The notes: generated by a model not told the origin, from the letters alone. A stretch of 64,000 bases of DNA from Bullera alba (GCA_001600095.1 BCIX01000001.1:496001-560000); one strand, 5' to 3'. Positions 22,185 through 34,731 are shown, counted from the stretch's first letter. Made by a program: numbers and translations.

Positions 22185-23966
22185 TCACCCCATCCTCTTC
22201 CCCGGCCGCTCTTTGGATCCCATCCCACCCCTTCTCTCGCCCCTGTCCCTGCCTATAGCCGCCTCGAGCCATCTGAGGCCCATAAGAGCAAAAGTCGCAA
22301 AGAAGAAGATTGGCACTCTGATCTGAAAGTTGCCCGCCCGTATGTCCTCCACGCTGGTAGTCGGGGGAGCGAGGAAAGGATTGTTCGAGCTCTGTACACC
22401 GCTCGGCGAAGGAGGTAGGGAAGACTGTGGCGAGGGTGTTGATGGCAGGAGGGAGTGGCGGGGTACCGGTGGTCTAGCAAGTTGTGCTTGTATGACAAAC
22501 TGCTCATGCCCGACATCAGCGATGTAGCCAAATAGGGCAGAGAACTCGAACTGGGTACTTACGAAAGGGTAGATCAAAGCGAATATCGCCATGTTCACCA
22601 GAGGCGGACCAAACGATGTGATAAACGTCGCAGCGAGGCCTGCAGATTAGTGTTAGCTTCGACTAAGATTCAGGCTCGGAAGCTAGTGGAAAACGTACCA
22701 AAGCCAATCATGTACCCTGTGCGTTCCTGCATGAAGAGTATGCGTCGATTCAGTGTCCAGCCTTTCGCCGTGAAAGTCGAGCTGAAGAGAGTCAGAACGT
22801 CCGGGCCTGCGGGGCAGGGCTGGTGACCCACTCGAAACAATAGTACGAGTCGATGATGCACATGTACCCAAAAGCCAAAGGTCGACCGAGGAGCGGGATC
22901 AGCATAATCAAGCGCGATACCAGGGTGAAGTCGGATATGAGCAAGATGCGCTGTATCGAGTTGAAGACTTTCGCGATGAGGTCGTCCTTGGAGAATGAGG
23001 TGGACGGGGCGGTGGAAGGCGGTTGGTTGCGATATGCGGGGTGAAGGAGGGTGTGCGCTCGCCTCGAGATATCAGGGGCCCAGGTCGCCTGGAATCATTA
23101 TCAACATAATGTTTCGAGCTGTCGGAAAGGACCAGTGCTTACATTGACCCAGAAGCAGACAACGAATACTGGCCAAGAGAGCAACAAGTTGTACCACAGT
23201 CCCACAGATTTTGTCCTCGCCAGCGCGTCGTTCGATAGAGACGCTGCTGAGAAGATGAACGGGGTAAAGGAGAGCAGGAGGAGAGAGAGGAGGTTGATAA
23301 CGCTGCAATCTAGCAATCAGTATAATACCCTTGTAGCTTTTGAGACACTTACGTCGATTTGATGATGAGGGTTCTGAGTTCCCGATCACTGTACCAGGCT
23401 CATTAGCACACTGTCACCCATAGTACCTTCTGCTGTGCCCATATTTCCATGAGGGGAATTTGGACCAGCCGCCAGACTCACCTCCATACTAGGGAGAAGC
23501 TCCGGTCCAGCCTCAAGGCATCTTCCAGACCCCGCCTGAACTTCTCCAGGCCTCCCCTCGTATTTGCCATAACATCCTCCACACTCCACTCCGACCAAGA
23601 CTTGGCTTTACTCGGCTCATCCCCCAAATCAAAAACGCCCAGACCACCACCACCGGAGCCCCCGTTCTGGAAGTACCCCTGTGCAGGAGCATAAGCGGAC
23701 CCTCCGCCCGTCCCGGTGGACGGCTGTGGAGTGAGGTTTATACCGCTGTATCCGGGTGATAGGGATGGTAGAGTGTATTTGGCACCACTTCCGGCTCCGG
23801 GGGCACCTCCATAGCTATACCCATTGCTTGACCCGGGATAGAGGTTAGCAGAGGGTCGTCGAAGGGGAGTGTAGGCCGTATTTTTGGTAGGGGTCGAGGT
23901 GGAAGGCGTCGAGCGAGGCGGTAAGGTGGAGCTGTTCCCGCTTCCCGTCGGTCGGCGATGCAGCAT
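22185..23966 (-). CDS. EI24-family multi-pass ER membrane protein
   Basis: Member of the EI24 (etoposide-induced 2.4 / PIG8) family, multi-pass membrane proteins linked in animals to ER and autophagy. The ATG at 23966 starts MLHRRPTGSG. Exons run 23966-23482, 23388-23353 (36 nt), 23302-23143, then from 23088, with further exons down to the stop at 22185. A Ser/Gly/Pro-rich N-terminus is followed by a short amphipathic segment, then hydrophobic helices: TVINLLSLLLLSFTPFIFSA, a WPVFVVCFWVN helix, RLIMLIPLLGRPLAFGYM, and GLAATFITSFGPPLVNMAIF plus ALIYPFFVIQAQL. The last is the signature EI24 stretch. A Pro-rich linker and a final hydrophobic stretch (RVPIFFFATFALMGL) precede a basic tail. Direction and splice phases are consistent; the role is inferred from the family. 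Confidence 0.8.
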
Positions 23967-24442
23967 GGTCCAAGCAAAGTACACACCAGAAATCGACCTG
24001 CGAGTGTTGTCGAAGACGAGGGGGTTCGACTGCGCGGCGAGCACAACAGCTCAGAGGACTGTGTGAAATGGAGAACAGGCTCAGAGGCCAAACGTTGTTA
24101 ACGGCTGGGGACCGATGACGACAGACATTAGCTTCCCGCGGTGAAGGTATTTTGAGCGGCCCCGTGGAGTAGGTACCCGCTGTAAGAACCGCAGCTATTA
24201 CGAACGTCGAAGACACTACAAGTCGCATACAACGGAACATACATTGGGTTTCGCAATATTTCAACAAGAACACATCCTTGAGAAGTGAGATCGGCTATAA
24301 ACACTGCACCGAGACTGACTCAGGTCATCTCAAATGCTTTCAACAAGAATTCTGTCATTCCCCCACCTCTCCACAGCGAGCCTCTGCCTGAACCAAGCGG
24401 ATCCCATCTCCTCCCTCGTGCACCGACTACCACGCTCAGTGC
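23967..24442. other. intergenic, EI24 promoter and DUF1776-gene 3' end
   Basis: 476 bp between two minus-strand genes. The first ATG on the sense strand upstream of the EI24 start is about 160 nt away, so a short leader is likely. Nothing else recognisable. Confidence 0.4.
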
Positions 24443-26341
24443 CTAGGCCGACTCGTCTACATGGGCCCAGCTGTCGTCAAGGCCTCTGTACCCGCTCTCC
24501 CTGGACGAGGCGGTATGAGCCGAATGAATCGAGTGGATTGAACTACCAAGGTCCTCCCCACTGTCATGTTCCGAATCACTGGCCGAAGTCGAGCTCTGCG
24601 TCTTGTTCGCACTGACATCACCCAAGCTCGAGCTCAGTCTCGAGTTCGTGTTGGAACCCGACTGGGATCTTTGGGTGTTCGGCTTGCCGGTTGGCTTGTC
24701 AAACATCCCACTTGAGGACATTTCAGACGCAGAAGAGCTACCGCCGCCGGTTCCAGGCGCATCGACGCTCAAGTTGGAAATATAACTCCCTGGACCGGTG
24801 GCACCCGGCATAGCGGGCAGGATAGGTAGTAGACTTCTCAGCAGTGTAGGTGGGAATAGCCTGGCCAAGACGAACGGAAGGAACGAGTATTGACCAATAG
24901 CGACATGTCTGCCTCGTCGGGATTTGAGCACCATAAGAAGGTTCTTCTCAAACACCTCGTACTTGGCCGCAGAGCCGAGACCGATCCGGCCAATGAAGGA
25001 GGAATAGGCATTGGTGAATCTGTCGATGAAGAGATCTTTGACTACGGTCAATTTGCCAAGGGAGGTCGCTTGAGTCCATTTCTCGCTGAAGCCCTGGGCG
25101 GCGATTGGTCGAAGGATGAGTTGGTTCAGAGTCGGTAGTTGGATGTTTCCGAGGTAGAGCGAGACGATCCTGGATCCACTGCGCATCTTGAGATTTTCGG
25201 CAAGCAACCGATGATTCGCGGTTACCATTTGAGACGCAAAGTCGTCCGGCTGAACAAGGACCGATCCGGACGAGTACAGTGTGATCAGCATCGGAGCCTT
25301 TCCGGACCGCCTGTCGGGAGCGAGGAGCGTCGGCAGCGCTGGCAGAGCGCCCGGCTGATGTGGCGGAGTCGGATTCAGTGGGTAGAGAGAGATGAAGGCG
25401 TGGATGTGCGGGATGTGCGATGGTTGTGGGTTGTATGGGTCAGAGTGGATCGCAGTACCGTCGAGAGTGGTGAATCTGAGTGTCAAGGTCGCGAGGAGCG
25501 ATCTGTGGAACGGCGGGAATGTGGTCGACTACGACGGAGTCAGCAAGGCACAAATTACTCCACTTACGTCCTCTGGATCGTAAATAAGGACTCGGAGTGC
25601 CGACCTCTCCTCTAGCGTCGATAGTCGTTTCTCAATGCTCTCCGCCTCTTCAACTCTTGGAACGGCGATCAAGACTATATACCCGGCTTTGAGCAGTGTG
25701 ACCGTCAAGACCATCAGCATCGGGGGCAGCGGCGAAGGCGAAAGGATCACTAGACGAATAGTTTAGCTTCCAGCGGACCAGGATATACGCATCTCCCCCA
25801 CCTATAGCTTCCTTGAGGAGACCATTCTCAGAGACGGCACGGAGGCCGAATTGCCTCCTGGCTCTTATCGCTCGTCCGTATTTACCCCCATAGCCCAGAT
25901 ACGCCGTGCCCAGTCCCACTCCGAGTGTGAGAGCGACCGCTGCACCTGTTCCCACGACGTAGGGATGGGCTTTAGCAAGTCGGTGCCCTTTGTCATATAG
26001 GGCAGTTGGGAGGAGGGATTGAAATGTCGATGGGGGTGGTGGGGGCGGTACCTCCTTCCCGCTGAAGGGAGGGAATGGCAGTGAGATGGATGATGATCCT
26101 TGGATATTGAGTGTTTCCACTATTCAATACAGTCAGTGCAAGATTCCCATTCGGCATACGACACCGTCGCCATAGTGGGCCTTCTCATCCAGTACGATAG
26201 GCCAGAGAATCACTCACTGAGCTCATTGCTGACCCGCTCCATCGTCTCAATCATCCTCAGTGGGAGATCGTGCAGGTCCTTCGGGACTTGAGCCGTCAAC
26301 CACTCCTCCAGATGATCCAGCAGTGTCGACTCGTCTCTCAT
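24443..26341 (-). CDS. DUF1776-family protein (SDR-like fold)
   Basis: Fungal DUF1776 family, distant relatives of short-chain dehydrogenases. The ATG at 26341 opens MRDESTLLDHLEEWLTAQVP, and the first exon ends in ...ERVSNEL near 26220. The second exon adds METLNIQG, a Pro-rich stretch and a transmembrane helix (HPYVVGTGAAVALTLGVGLG). Then come a Rossmann-like strand-helix segment (VTLLKAGYIVLIAVPRVEEA) and the large last exon with RLLAENLKMRSGSRIVSLYLGN and a helical C-terminal half. The tail is Ser-rich and acidic (SASDSEHDSGEDLGSS). At least four exons join in frame. The canonical SDR catalytic Tyr-x3-Lys is not evident, so enzymatic activity is doubtful. A membrane-anchored, possibly mitochondrial location is inferred. 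Confidence 0.7.
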
Positions 26342-26742
26342 GGTTGTGAGGGGTTTCGCTGCTCCGCAAGAGCGATGAGATGTAGGTGTGTCACTATAGT
26401 CTGAGCAGGATGTTTGGCGATGGGAAAGTGTTCAGAGAGTGACAGAGAGAGTCTAGTAGTGACACCTATAAGTCATGCTATCATGTGGCCACCAAGCCGA
26501 CCGAGTTACGAACGCACGCGCGTAATCGGCGGCAAATCCATCAGCCGGCATTCAATGCGAGGACGATGACTACACCCTCTCTATCCCCGACGAGTGCAAC
26601 TCCTTGCGGGATCATCCATGGTCTGTGAAGATACATAGCCCAACTGTCTGTGACATATACACACAAGTAGCAGCGCACAGCGAATGACAGAACAGTTAGC
26701 CCTACAGGCATTGACAAGCCTGAGGACGGTTTCGAGACTCTG
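26342..26742. other. intergenic, DUF1776 promoter and HIT-gene 3' end
   Basis: About 400 bp. One more 10-nt duplication (CAGAGAG at 26433/26443) is present. No gene-like frame. Confidence 0.4.
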
Positions 26743-28224
26743 CTACACCTCCCGGCTGTCCGACCTGTCTCCCAATGAGACTGCCGTATATTCATCTCCA
26801 TCATCTCCAACGTCACTGCTGCTCTCGATGCTAGCTCTCCTCTTGCCAGGATTCCCCTGAGGCGGCACCAAGAGAGTATGTGATCCTCGCGGTGTACCCG
26901 CCGTCGGAGTGGACGCTCCCACAGACTCTGGAGCCGGAGAGGTGGGTCGCGAGCGATCCACGTAGGGATCCGGGTCCAGTGCATTCGGCAGGCCCTTCAT
27001 CAAGTCAGCAACGACATTTCTGCTTGAGATCCTACATCGTCACTCACAGCTCTTGCCCCGGCGTCGGGGACTCTGTCAATGGCAGAAGGACCTCGTTGGA
27101 CGCTGTATCCCGACTTGATCCTGTTATTCGATGTTGCTTCGCTGTACAGGCGTCAGCGACAGATCAAGTTATAGCTAGAAGATCGTAACTTACCGGATCT
27201 CCGCTCGCAGATCCTCCATACTCCACCAGTTTAGACCTCCAAACACGACATTCCGCCTCCAAACCCCTGCGCCAGGAAGCGCAGTGTCCATTGGGCCTAA
27301 CATCGCATGAGCGTGCAAATGCTTGTGAGGGGATTGCGGGTCGCCTAAGGCAGTCCATGGAGTCAGTGCGTGGTCCAGCTTATTTCTTATTCTGCTGTCC
27401 TTTTGCTCGACCCCGAGACATCTACTCACGGGTGATACTGCCGACAAAGCCAATCCTGACTCTTCCGAGCTTGCCCTGCTCAGCATTCGAGCTGCTGTTG
27501 GTGGCAACGACAGCCGAGTTGAGGATGTGTGTGCTGACATCTATGATGTTCGAGAGGGTGGGGATATCGGATGGACCCTAAAAGCAAGGTTAGAGTTAGC
27601 AATGGTCCCCCACAGCTATAGCATCCGAGGACCGAGCGCGGAAGACCAAATGGTGTGACTTACCAAGTCATATACGCTCTCCAAGTGGCGATTGAGCACT
27701 ACAATCAGGTGTTTCCCATCGGGACACAGGCTTTCCTTTCCTTTAGCGGGATAGACGGTGATATCCTCATCGCTATATATGATCTCTCTTCCCTCTACCA
27801 CGAGATTCCCATTTGCGTTGACGCTATTCCCACCAGGGCCATTGGCCATGAGCGCAGTGGGCGATGTGGGACTGGCCGTGGGCTGGAGTTGGGGGTATGA
27901 TCCAAAACCACCGTTCTCGAATCTGGATGGATCTATCGGCGGCTCCGGCACTGGCGACAAGGTCCGATATGAGCCTGTTGGTGTCGAGGCGGTAGAGCCC
28001 TGAGTGTCGACAGAGCGTCTTGATCCATCGTTGGCTTGAGCACGGTGCGCTGCGGAGACCAAGGAGCAAAGCACGCAGCCTAGATGTGGGGTGTAGGCAG
28101 GTCGTCGAGGCAAATTGCTGGATGGCTTGGGGATGTATTGTTGGCGTGGAGGCGCTAGTGATGCTGTAGCGATTCGTAGGTTGGACGGACCGGCCTCGGA
28201 TGAGGTATAAGCTGGGTAGGCCAT
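26743..28224 (-). CDS. HIT-domain protein
   Basis: Histidine-triad (HIT) superfamily protein; members hydrolyse or transfer nucleotides. Exons 28224-27664, 27577-27430, 27344-27194, 27141-27048 and 26994-26743 give 401 residues. The N-terminal 150 residues are Ser/Pro-rich and likely disordered, with a CVLCSLV motif near residue 46. The HIT core follows: DEDITVYPAKGK, HLIVVLNRHLESVYDLGPSD and IGFVGSITRDPQSPHKHLHAHAML, with the triad HLHAHA preceded by a further His. The C-terminal 110 residues are again low-complexity (Ser/Pro/Asp). An earlier non-ATG frame extends upstream, but the ATG at 28224 (MAYPAYTSS) is the first good start. The substrate is unknown, and the long flanking tails are larger than in classical HINT or FHIT proteins. 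Confidence 0.82.
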
Positions 28225-28863
28225 GTCGTGGCAAGAGGTGGTCTCGACTATGGTAGGGTTTGTGTAATCAATCCTGACTTTGGGCCGGAAGGCGTACGTT
28301 TCCTCTTCTACTTTCTTACGTGCCCGGCTGGTATGATACTCGACGAGGATACAGGATGACACAGGACACCACCAGATCGATGCGAATGGCGAAGAAGCTT
28401 GCGACGATCAGCCTTGATCTGACGTTGGGCGTTGTGTGATGTTTCAGACCGGGGAACAAGCGTAGTCGAATGGGTTCAGGCACGAGTGGGATCGACTGCG
28501 AGTATCGAACGGACCCCAATAACAATGACGAACGCTGCGAGATGTACTCGCAGCAGTCTGATATCAATTGTAGGAGGTGAGAGGTGGTCGAAGTGCAAGT
28601 GCAAGGATGAGGCCAGCTCGTTTACACCGGGATATGGGATGAGCTGTTATGAAGCCCGAAGACGCATACATTCGATCGCTATTACATCACCTCGAAACGC
28701 AATTAACGCCGCGCGAAATGTGCGGGTGATTACCGAGGCTCGATACCATGACCGGACGACTCTGGTCATGGCAGGAGTGTGCCACAAGGGTGAAGCACTT
28801 TCAGTACAACTAAGCGTCCGGGCAAGATGCACCAAGACTGAACAGTGCAGATACAACGCATGA
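28225..28863. other. intergenic, HIT-gene promoter and LDAH 3' end
   Basis: About 640 bp between minus-strand genes. Short open frames on both strands look random. No repeat array or RNA gene recognised. Confidence 0.4.
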
Positions 28864-30074
28864 CTACATCGGCAACACTGATTCTCCCGGTATCGATTGC
28901 CCTGTTTCCTTTGGAGTCTGGACGGTACCTCCAAACCAGCTTGCGACCGTCTTCGCAACCGCCTCGGAGTTTGCCTGTGCTGCAATGATCATTCGTATCA
29001 GCTTCGGCACGCTCCCAACCGCCCACGACTCACTGAGGCAGAACGCGTGAGGGACTCCCTCTAACATCTCCACTCGGCTACCTTGTTCCCCACCCAGACA
29101 TTCCCGGATCAATGGCCCTTCCCTCCCGACCCATCCGTCTATGTTGCCAGCGGCATACACCGCATAGAGACCGTGCGGAGCGTAGCTGTCGCTATCACAG
29201 CGCGAGCTTGCCTGAGAGCGGTACCATTCGAGGTCGGGCTCTTTGATGGTTGCCATCTCCGACACGGCGAGATCTATCACATGGCCAATCGTCGTAGAAG
29301 ACCTCAAGAGGCTTAATGTTGTAGGTGGAAATGTCGTCAGAGGAAGGACAGGCCTCAGGAACGGGGACAACATCGGTAAGAGCGATTTGAAAGGTTGTCG
29401 AAATATGGGCTGTCAGTCCATATGCGTCAGCTGGCGACATACACCTAGACTGGGACACTTGCTCACCCACATCGTCCTTCCGTTCCAACTATCCGCTATC
29501 CAGGCAAGAGTCGGGAATAGGAGTAGTCCCGCATCCACCTCTTCCGTCAACTTCTTCATGACTTCGCAAGCCATCCAAGCGCCGACAGAGTGTCCCATGA
29601 GGTTGAGTCGGGGTCTCTGAGTGCCACCCTCGCCTTTCGCTTCCTCATCGGCCCAGAAATCCAGACTTGTCCGTAGACATCTCGTCAGTTCAGCCTTAGC
29701 CTCCAGCTGGCTGAGCAGGTCAAGGGACTGCTTTGGAGCCTGGAGGTGTGGTGAATGACCAATATGTGATGTCGAGAGGATCGCATGCGAAGCCGGGAGC
29801 AGTCCGTGTAAGTGGTTCAAGAAGGGTATGTAGTAGTTTAACAAACCGGGATTACCTACTCAATATCAGAACATACATTTGCTCAGCTTGAGCTCGCTCA
29901 CCGACCTAGGATGAACAGCGTTAGGCTCTCGGGAGCCGCAGAACTCCCGTCCCGCCGAGGCCAGTATTGCATGGCGACTTCGCCCCGCGCCTCGCTCGAC
30001 TCGTGACGAAAGGTCGTTTCTATTGGGACCTGAGAGCTCGTCTCCTTGAGAAAGGCCAGGCGTGTATCCGCCAT
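28864..30074 (-). CDS. lipid-droplet-associated hydrolase (LDAH family)
   Basis: Alpha/beta hydrolase of the LDAH family (formerly DUF2305), lipid-droplet serine hydrolases. The ATG at 30074 starts MADTRLAFLKETSSQVP. The first exon ends in LTLFILG, joined to NPGLLNYYIPFLNHLHGLLP, the family's oxyanion-side GNPG motif. The nucleophile elbow is LMGHSVGAWMA. The Asp region is probably AAGNIDGWVG, and the catalytic His is in GVPHAFCLSES near the C-terminus. Several short introns separate the blocks. It faces the Rossmann gene at 30389 across a 314-bp divergent promoter. A role in sterol-ester or triglyceride turnover is inferred. Confidence 0.88.
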
Positions 30075-30388
30075 CGTGGCGATGGTCTAGCTTGGTGAAT
30101 GTGATGATATAACGTTGTCGACGGAACGAGTGGTGATACGTTCAAGGCAGTCAGTGTCATCTCCGACTTTTGGGTCGTGGTGAAGCTGAAGTTCTGGACG
30201 AGACGATAGCCGTAATAGCCTTCCACGTGGCATTACGTCACGATCCCAGTTCACTGGAGATCGTAGATCTCTGTCTGTCCACTTCCTGAGAACTCTAGAT
30301 ATCTGCTGACTGCTGTAGCAAAGCTCTTTCGACAGTCAGACTGATCAACAACTGAGCTCAATCATACCACAGCTCCACCTAAGTCGCC
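30075..30388. promoter_or_regulatory. divergent promoter, LDAH and NDUFA9/Coq11-like genes
   Basis: 314 bp between two start codons pointing apart. It must serve both genes. No clear TATA box or repeat stands out. Confidence 0.5.
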
Positions 30389-31904
30389 ATGCTATCCAAA
30401 AGACTCGCGTCAACCACCTCGTCAGCTTCGGCCAGCAGCAGAAAGGTCGTCCTAGTCGGGTCAGGCTTTCTCGGTGGGTGTACCGGTCAGCTGCATACAT
30501 TGTCCTGAGAGCTGACAGTTATCTGCTTGGATTAGCATCATACATTGCCCGGAGTCTAATAGCCGATCCAAAGAACAGAGTCGTCCTCGTCTCCAGACAT
30601 CCACAAAAGCGTGGGTAGAGGATTCTCTTCCCCTCTCACTCTCTTCTGATCTGATCCTGGATCTGTAGTGCATTCGCAGCTATCCCACCTTGGGTCCCAG
30701 ATCCTACCACCAGTCTCCTACGACATCACCTCCTCGAATACTGCTCCACTGCAAGATGCTCTGAAAGACGCTTCAGCCGTCGTATCAATGGTCGGATTGC
30801 TGGTCGCCTCGCCGGAACAGATGAAAGCGGTCCAAGAGGACGGCGCGAAGAATGTCTTGAGAGTAGCTCAAGAATGCGGAGTCAAGCGCAAGGTCCTCAT
30901 TAGTGCCATCGGGGCAGACAAACATGGTGTCACCCCTTAGTGGGTGCTACTCCCGAAGATCAGCCCAGGCTGTGTTCTGACACCGCGTAGCCAAAGAACG
31001 AAAGCCAATGCGGAAGAGGCGTTCCTGAGTACTGATCCCACCTCTACGATCATACGGCCATCTATAGTCTTCGGACCAGGTGACTCGTTCTTCACTGTAA
31101 GTCCAAGGATACAGCTATAAAGGCCCCACTTATACCCCATAGCGATTCGCAACGTTGGCCAAGTACATGCCATTCCTACCTGTCTTCGGGGGCGGTGTTG
31201 TCAGGTTTCAGTAGGTAGCGACAGGTCGGAACGCATGTCAGCATCCATCTAATACCGCCCTTACAGACCGGTTTACGCGGGAGACGTGGCGAGAGCTGTG
31301 GAAATCTGCTGCAGAGACGATCCTGAGCTGGTCAAACAGGTCGGAGGAAAGGTAATCGAGGCGGGTGGTCCCCAGAGTGAGTTAAACACTCTCCTTTATC
31401 CTGAGCATAGCTGAACAAGCGATGCGTCACAGTCTTTACCTACAAGGAGATCATGCAGTTGGTCCTCAAGCACACTGGCAAGAGCAGGATGATCCTGTCG
31501 TTACCATACTGGGTGGGCATGATACAGGGGTGGTTCCTGGAGAAATTGCCAGAGAACCTATTCACCGTCACCAGAGATCAGGTTAGTCCTCTCCTTCTTG
31601 TCATCAATCGGGAATACGCACTTACACTGGAATTCAGGTCAGGCAACTGCGCAATGATAACATCGTGGCGACATCGGATCACCCGCCAATGGGATCGATG
31701 GGCTTCGAAAAGCTACTAACGTCCTTCCCGCCCGCGCTGCCATCGTCATCACCGCCCGGCGACGCAGGACTCACTTCGGTGGATCAGAGTCTGCCGAATT
31801 ACCTAGCGCCACAAGGGGCCGTCGAGAGTGGGAAGCGGAAGCACGGGCGGAGCTCTGGAATGGGCTTTGAAGACGTCAAGAAGATGAGCGGCAAGGCCAA
31901 GTGA
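30389..31904 (+). CDS. NDUFA9/Coq11-like mitochondrial NAD(P)-binding protein
   Basis: Atypical short-chain dehydrogenase with a Rossmann fold; relatives are the complex-I subunit NDUFA9 and yeast Coq11, which helps coenzyme Q synthesis. The ATG at 30389 gives MLSKRLASTTSSASASSRKV, a likely mitochondrial presequence. The nucleotide-binding motif VVLVGSGFLASYIA spans the first intron. Further family motifs are VVSMVGLLV, NVLRVAQECGVKRKVLISAI, YQRTKANAEEAF and TIIRPSIVFGPGDSFFTRF. The C-terminal part has NLFTVTRDQVRQLRNDNIV and ends in a basic, polar tail. Six to eight short introns keep frame. The YxxxK-like pair is replaced by YQRTK, as in this family. Which of the two functions applies cannot be settled from the window. 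Confidence 0.82.
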
Positions 31905-32013
31905 GACGTCTTTGTAAAGCTTGCACCAGCTAGTGTATAATAGACATTGCATCCACTCATGTATTTCTACGCTGATTATATCCTTGATCAACGCATCTCC
32001 TCAGGAGGCTCAG

Positions 32014-33626
32014 TCAGAGATCGACATGTTCATGCTCCAGGCCAGTTCCATGATCTTCCGAGTGCAATGTGGCCAATTGACGCTGGTAAGCCTTGAGCCT
32101 CTCGGTGATGCGGTCCTCCAGTGTGAGCTCAGTCGCTTGAGCACTAAGGTGGGGTGATTCAGCGCAGCTCCAGGAAACTAACTTGGTCTTACTGGACTTT
32201 GTCACTGAGTTTGCTATAGCCCGAAAGCATCAGCTTAAGTGTTTCGGGGAGATGAACAGCTGACACTCACCGCATCTCCTCCACGACCCATCTCTCTCTT
32301 CGCATCACCTCGCGCTCTCGCTCGTCAATCTCGCCTTCCCGAGCTTTATGCTTCCTCCTTTGTTCCTCCACCCTCTCCCACTCCTCTCGCTCCTCTTCAG
32401 ATCTCTGGCCCTGGCCCGGACCGCCCGCCTTCAAGGTCAACGCGGTGCCAGACGTTGTGGGAGAAGCATCTCGGAGCGTGGCCACTTCCTCTTGCAGTCG
32501 ATCTCGGAGGAGCAGCGAGTGGGTCAAAGCGTTGAGCAGGGTCTTATCCTCTTCACCCAATCATCAGCTCTGGATGTCGATATGAATTGGTAAGACCCGA
32601 CAAGGGACTCACCGCTTTCACCCTCTCCCACTCTCAACACCCATACCTCCTTCTCGATCCCATTGTCCGCTGACCTGCCTCTGACCACACTAGCCCCAGC
32701 ACCGAGCTCTTCGACTGACCACCAGCGACCGGCGCCGTCGGCGCCAATACCCAAGCTCGTGCCCAGATTCGTGTTCCAGAACCTCATCGAGGGTATCATC
32801 GTCCCGTACACCCCTTCAAGGCTGTTCAGCCCCGTGATGGCGTTGTGCCCTGTGGTTAAGTGTCGTCTGTCGTGTGGATCCTCAGGAGCAATGATGGCCG
32901 ACAGAGGCGGCGGTAGGAAGGTCGATAGGTGGGTCAAGAGGTGTAGCTTCTCTTCAAGGATTTTCTCCCTGGTCTATAGAACGCCACATCAGAAAGCATT
33001 GCGTAGGCCAGGCAGGAACGACCCACTCTGAGAGCCTTGTGCCTCCCCGTGATTGTGGGCAGACTACCCTTCGGCACCTCCAGCACTAGAGCCAGCATGC
33101 TCAGCGCAAAGCACAACCACAGCAACGGATGCGGCCTTTTCACGTGCCAACTCCCCAGCTTGATCGTATCGTGATGTCGTCTCTCGTGTCTCCTAGTCGG
33201 CCCGTTGAGGGGCTGCGGGGGAACACGAGGGGGCTGTTCGTCGACATGTTCATGCTGCTGCGGGGCAGGGGGATAGGGGTTGACGTAGATGTTGGGCAGT
33301 TGGATCGGTACGGGTGCACCCCTAGGTCCATCATAGTATGCTTGCGCGAGACCCCCGTATGTCATGGAAGGCGGTTGGGGAGGGATGTTGAAGTGCGGTT
33401 CGGGCGGGGGTGCTGGAGGAGGGTTGTGATTCGGTTGCGGAGGGGGGTGAGGGGTTGCGGAGAGTTTGGCTCGGTATGTCTGTTCCATGGGTGCTATAAG
33501 ATCTAAGTGGATGAGTTTCAAGCAGGGAGAGTCAAAGAGACAGAGGAGTCAGAGGTTGATACCATATCCTGCCGTATGCCACGCTGCTCTGAGCTTTCGG
33601 AGAATTGCCTCGTGTTGAAACAACAT
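32014..33626 (-). CDS. unrecognised single-pass membrane protein with coiled coil
   Basis: I do not recognise the family. The ATG at 33626 opens MLFQHEAILRKLRAAWHTAG; an intron leads to DLIAPMEQTYRAKLSATPHP. A long Pro/His-rich segment follows, then one hydrophobic helix (PLLWLCFALSMLALVLEVPK). Next is a region with SLEGVYGTMIPSMRFWNT and a WWSVEELGAG block. The C-terminal part is strongly charged and coiled-coil-like (RERWVVEEMR, LEDRITERLKAYQRQ), ending at 32014. At least six exons join in frame. Pro-rich cytosolic or lumenal tail, membrane anchor and coiled coil suggest an organelle tether or adaptor, but this is only inference. Confidence 0.6.
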
Positions 33627-33789
33627 TGTCCACTAGCGTCCCTGACGACGGAGTGATATGAGTGTATTGTATCATTGTAGGCGACATCCTCGTTGCTGAT
33701 AGGTGTTACAACGCTGCATGGTCATACTCTTCTCAGCTCCCTATTCCTTGATAGCACTGCCTCCCTCTCTTTCATCGCCTTCTCCTGCA

Positions 33790-34417
33790 TTACACCCCGG
33801 CGGCTGGGTTGGGCTGAAGCATCAATTTAGGGATGTTGACCGTGATGATACCCATCAATCCGAGGCTGTTACAGTATCAGCTCGACTGTCACCATCAAAA
33901 AATTTAGCAGCTGACGACTCACCCGAGACCCATAAGTGGGGATTGAGCATCTTTGGCCGCTCGCAGGGGTTGCTGGTTCACGAAGCTGACGACAGCAGCG
34001 AGGAAACATCCCCAGATGATACTGCCAACCAGGGTCAGCACGTCTTCCGAGCTACATCTCCATTCAAGCTTCTACATCTCCTGCATTCCACATCTCCGGT
34101 TGGCGAGGCCGGGCAGTGGGATGTCCCCAAAGAAAGAAGGGAGGGGACGGGCCGGACTTACAAAGGGTTTTTGAGGAAGATACCGGCTCCGGAACCCATC
34201 GTCGAGCTGCTACCGAAGATATCCTTCTGCTCCTCCCATTCCGGCGACAGAGGCAGGTGGAAGGGGTACAGCCTAACATAGTCATCAGCATTGTGAACAG
34301 CAGGATCGAGGATGGCGAGTGAGTCTCCGCGGGTACCCAAGCTGGATGAAGTCGATTCTCCACTCACTTTTCGGACTTTGGGTCGGATTTGTCAAGGACT
34401 GGGGCGACGATGGACAT
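33790..34417 (-). CDS. Asterix homologue, PAT complex subunit
   Basis: Small membrane protein of the Asterix (WDR83OS, UPF0139) family. With CCDC47 it forms the PAT complex, an ER chaperone for nascent multi-pass membrane proteins. About 119 residues from four exons; the first is 34417-34368. The protein begins MSIVAPVLDKSDPKSE, then LYPFHLPLSPEWEEQKDIFG. Hydrophobic segments read LTLVGSIIWGCFLAAVVSFV and LMGLGLGLMGIITVNIPKLM. The family features NQQPLRAAKD (equivalent to the SFANSRSSEDTK loop of the human protein) and a terminal QPNP motif are present. The gene is too fragmented by introns to show as one open frame. Confidence 0.82.
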
Positions 34418-34731
34418 TGTGAAAGAGTCTTTAGAGATGTGCAGGCGATGTCGTAGTATGTTTGGCGGAGAAGAACGAGGTGGAAGCTGTAGGCACCGAA
34501 AGCAGGGCGGCGGGCTCGGCGGAATTGGAATCCGCCCGAACGGGCAAATAGGGGAAAGCCGCGACCGTGGGTAGACAAATGCACTCCCACTTACAGTAGT
34601 TAATCGTCGAGTGACATTGCGTGAGCTGACTTTAGGTTCAAATAACCCCGCGCGGCGTCTGGCTCAAGTGACAGCAGCTCCGCCTAGAGCTCTGTCCAGG
34701 GTTATGACACTATGACATGGAAATCTACAAC
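34418..34731. other. intergenic, Asterix promoter and SPF45 3' end
   Basis: 314 bp. No coding frame or repeat of note. Confidence 0.4.
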
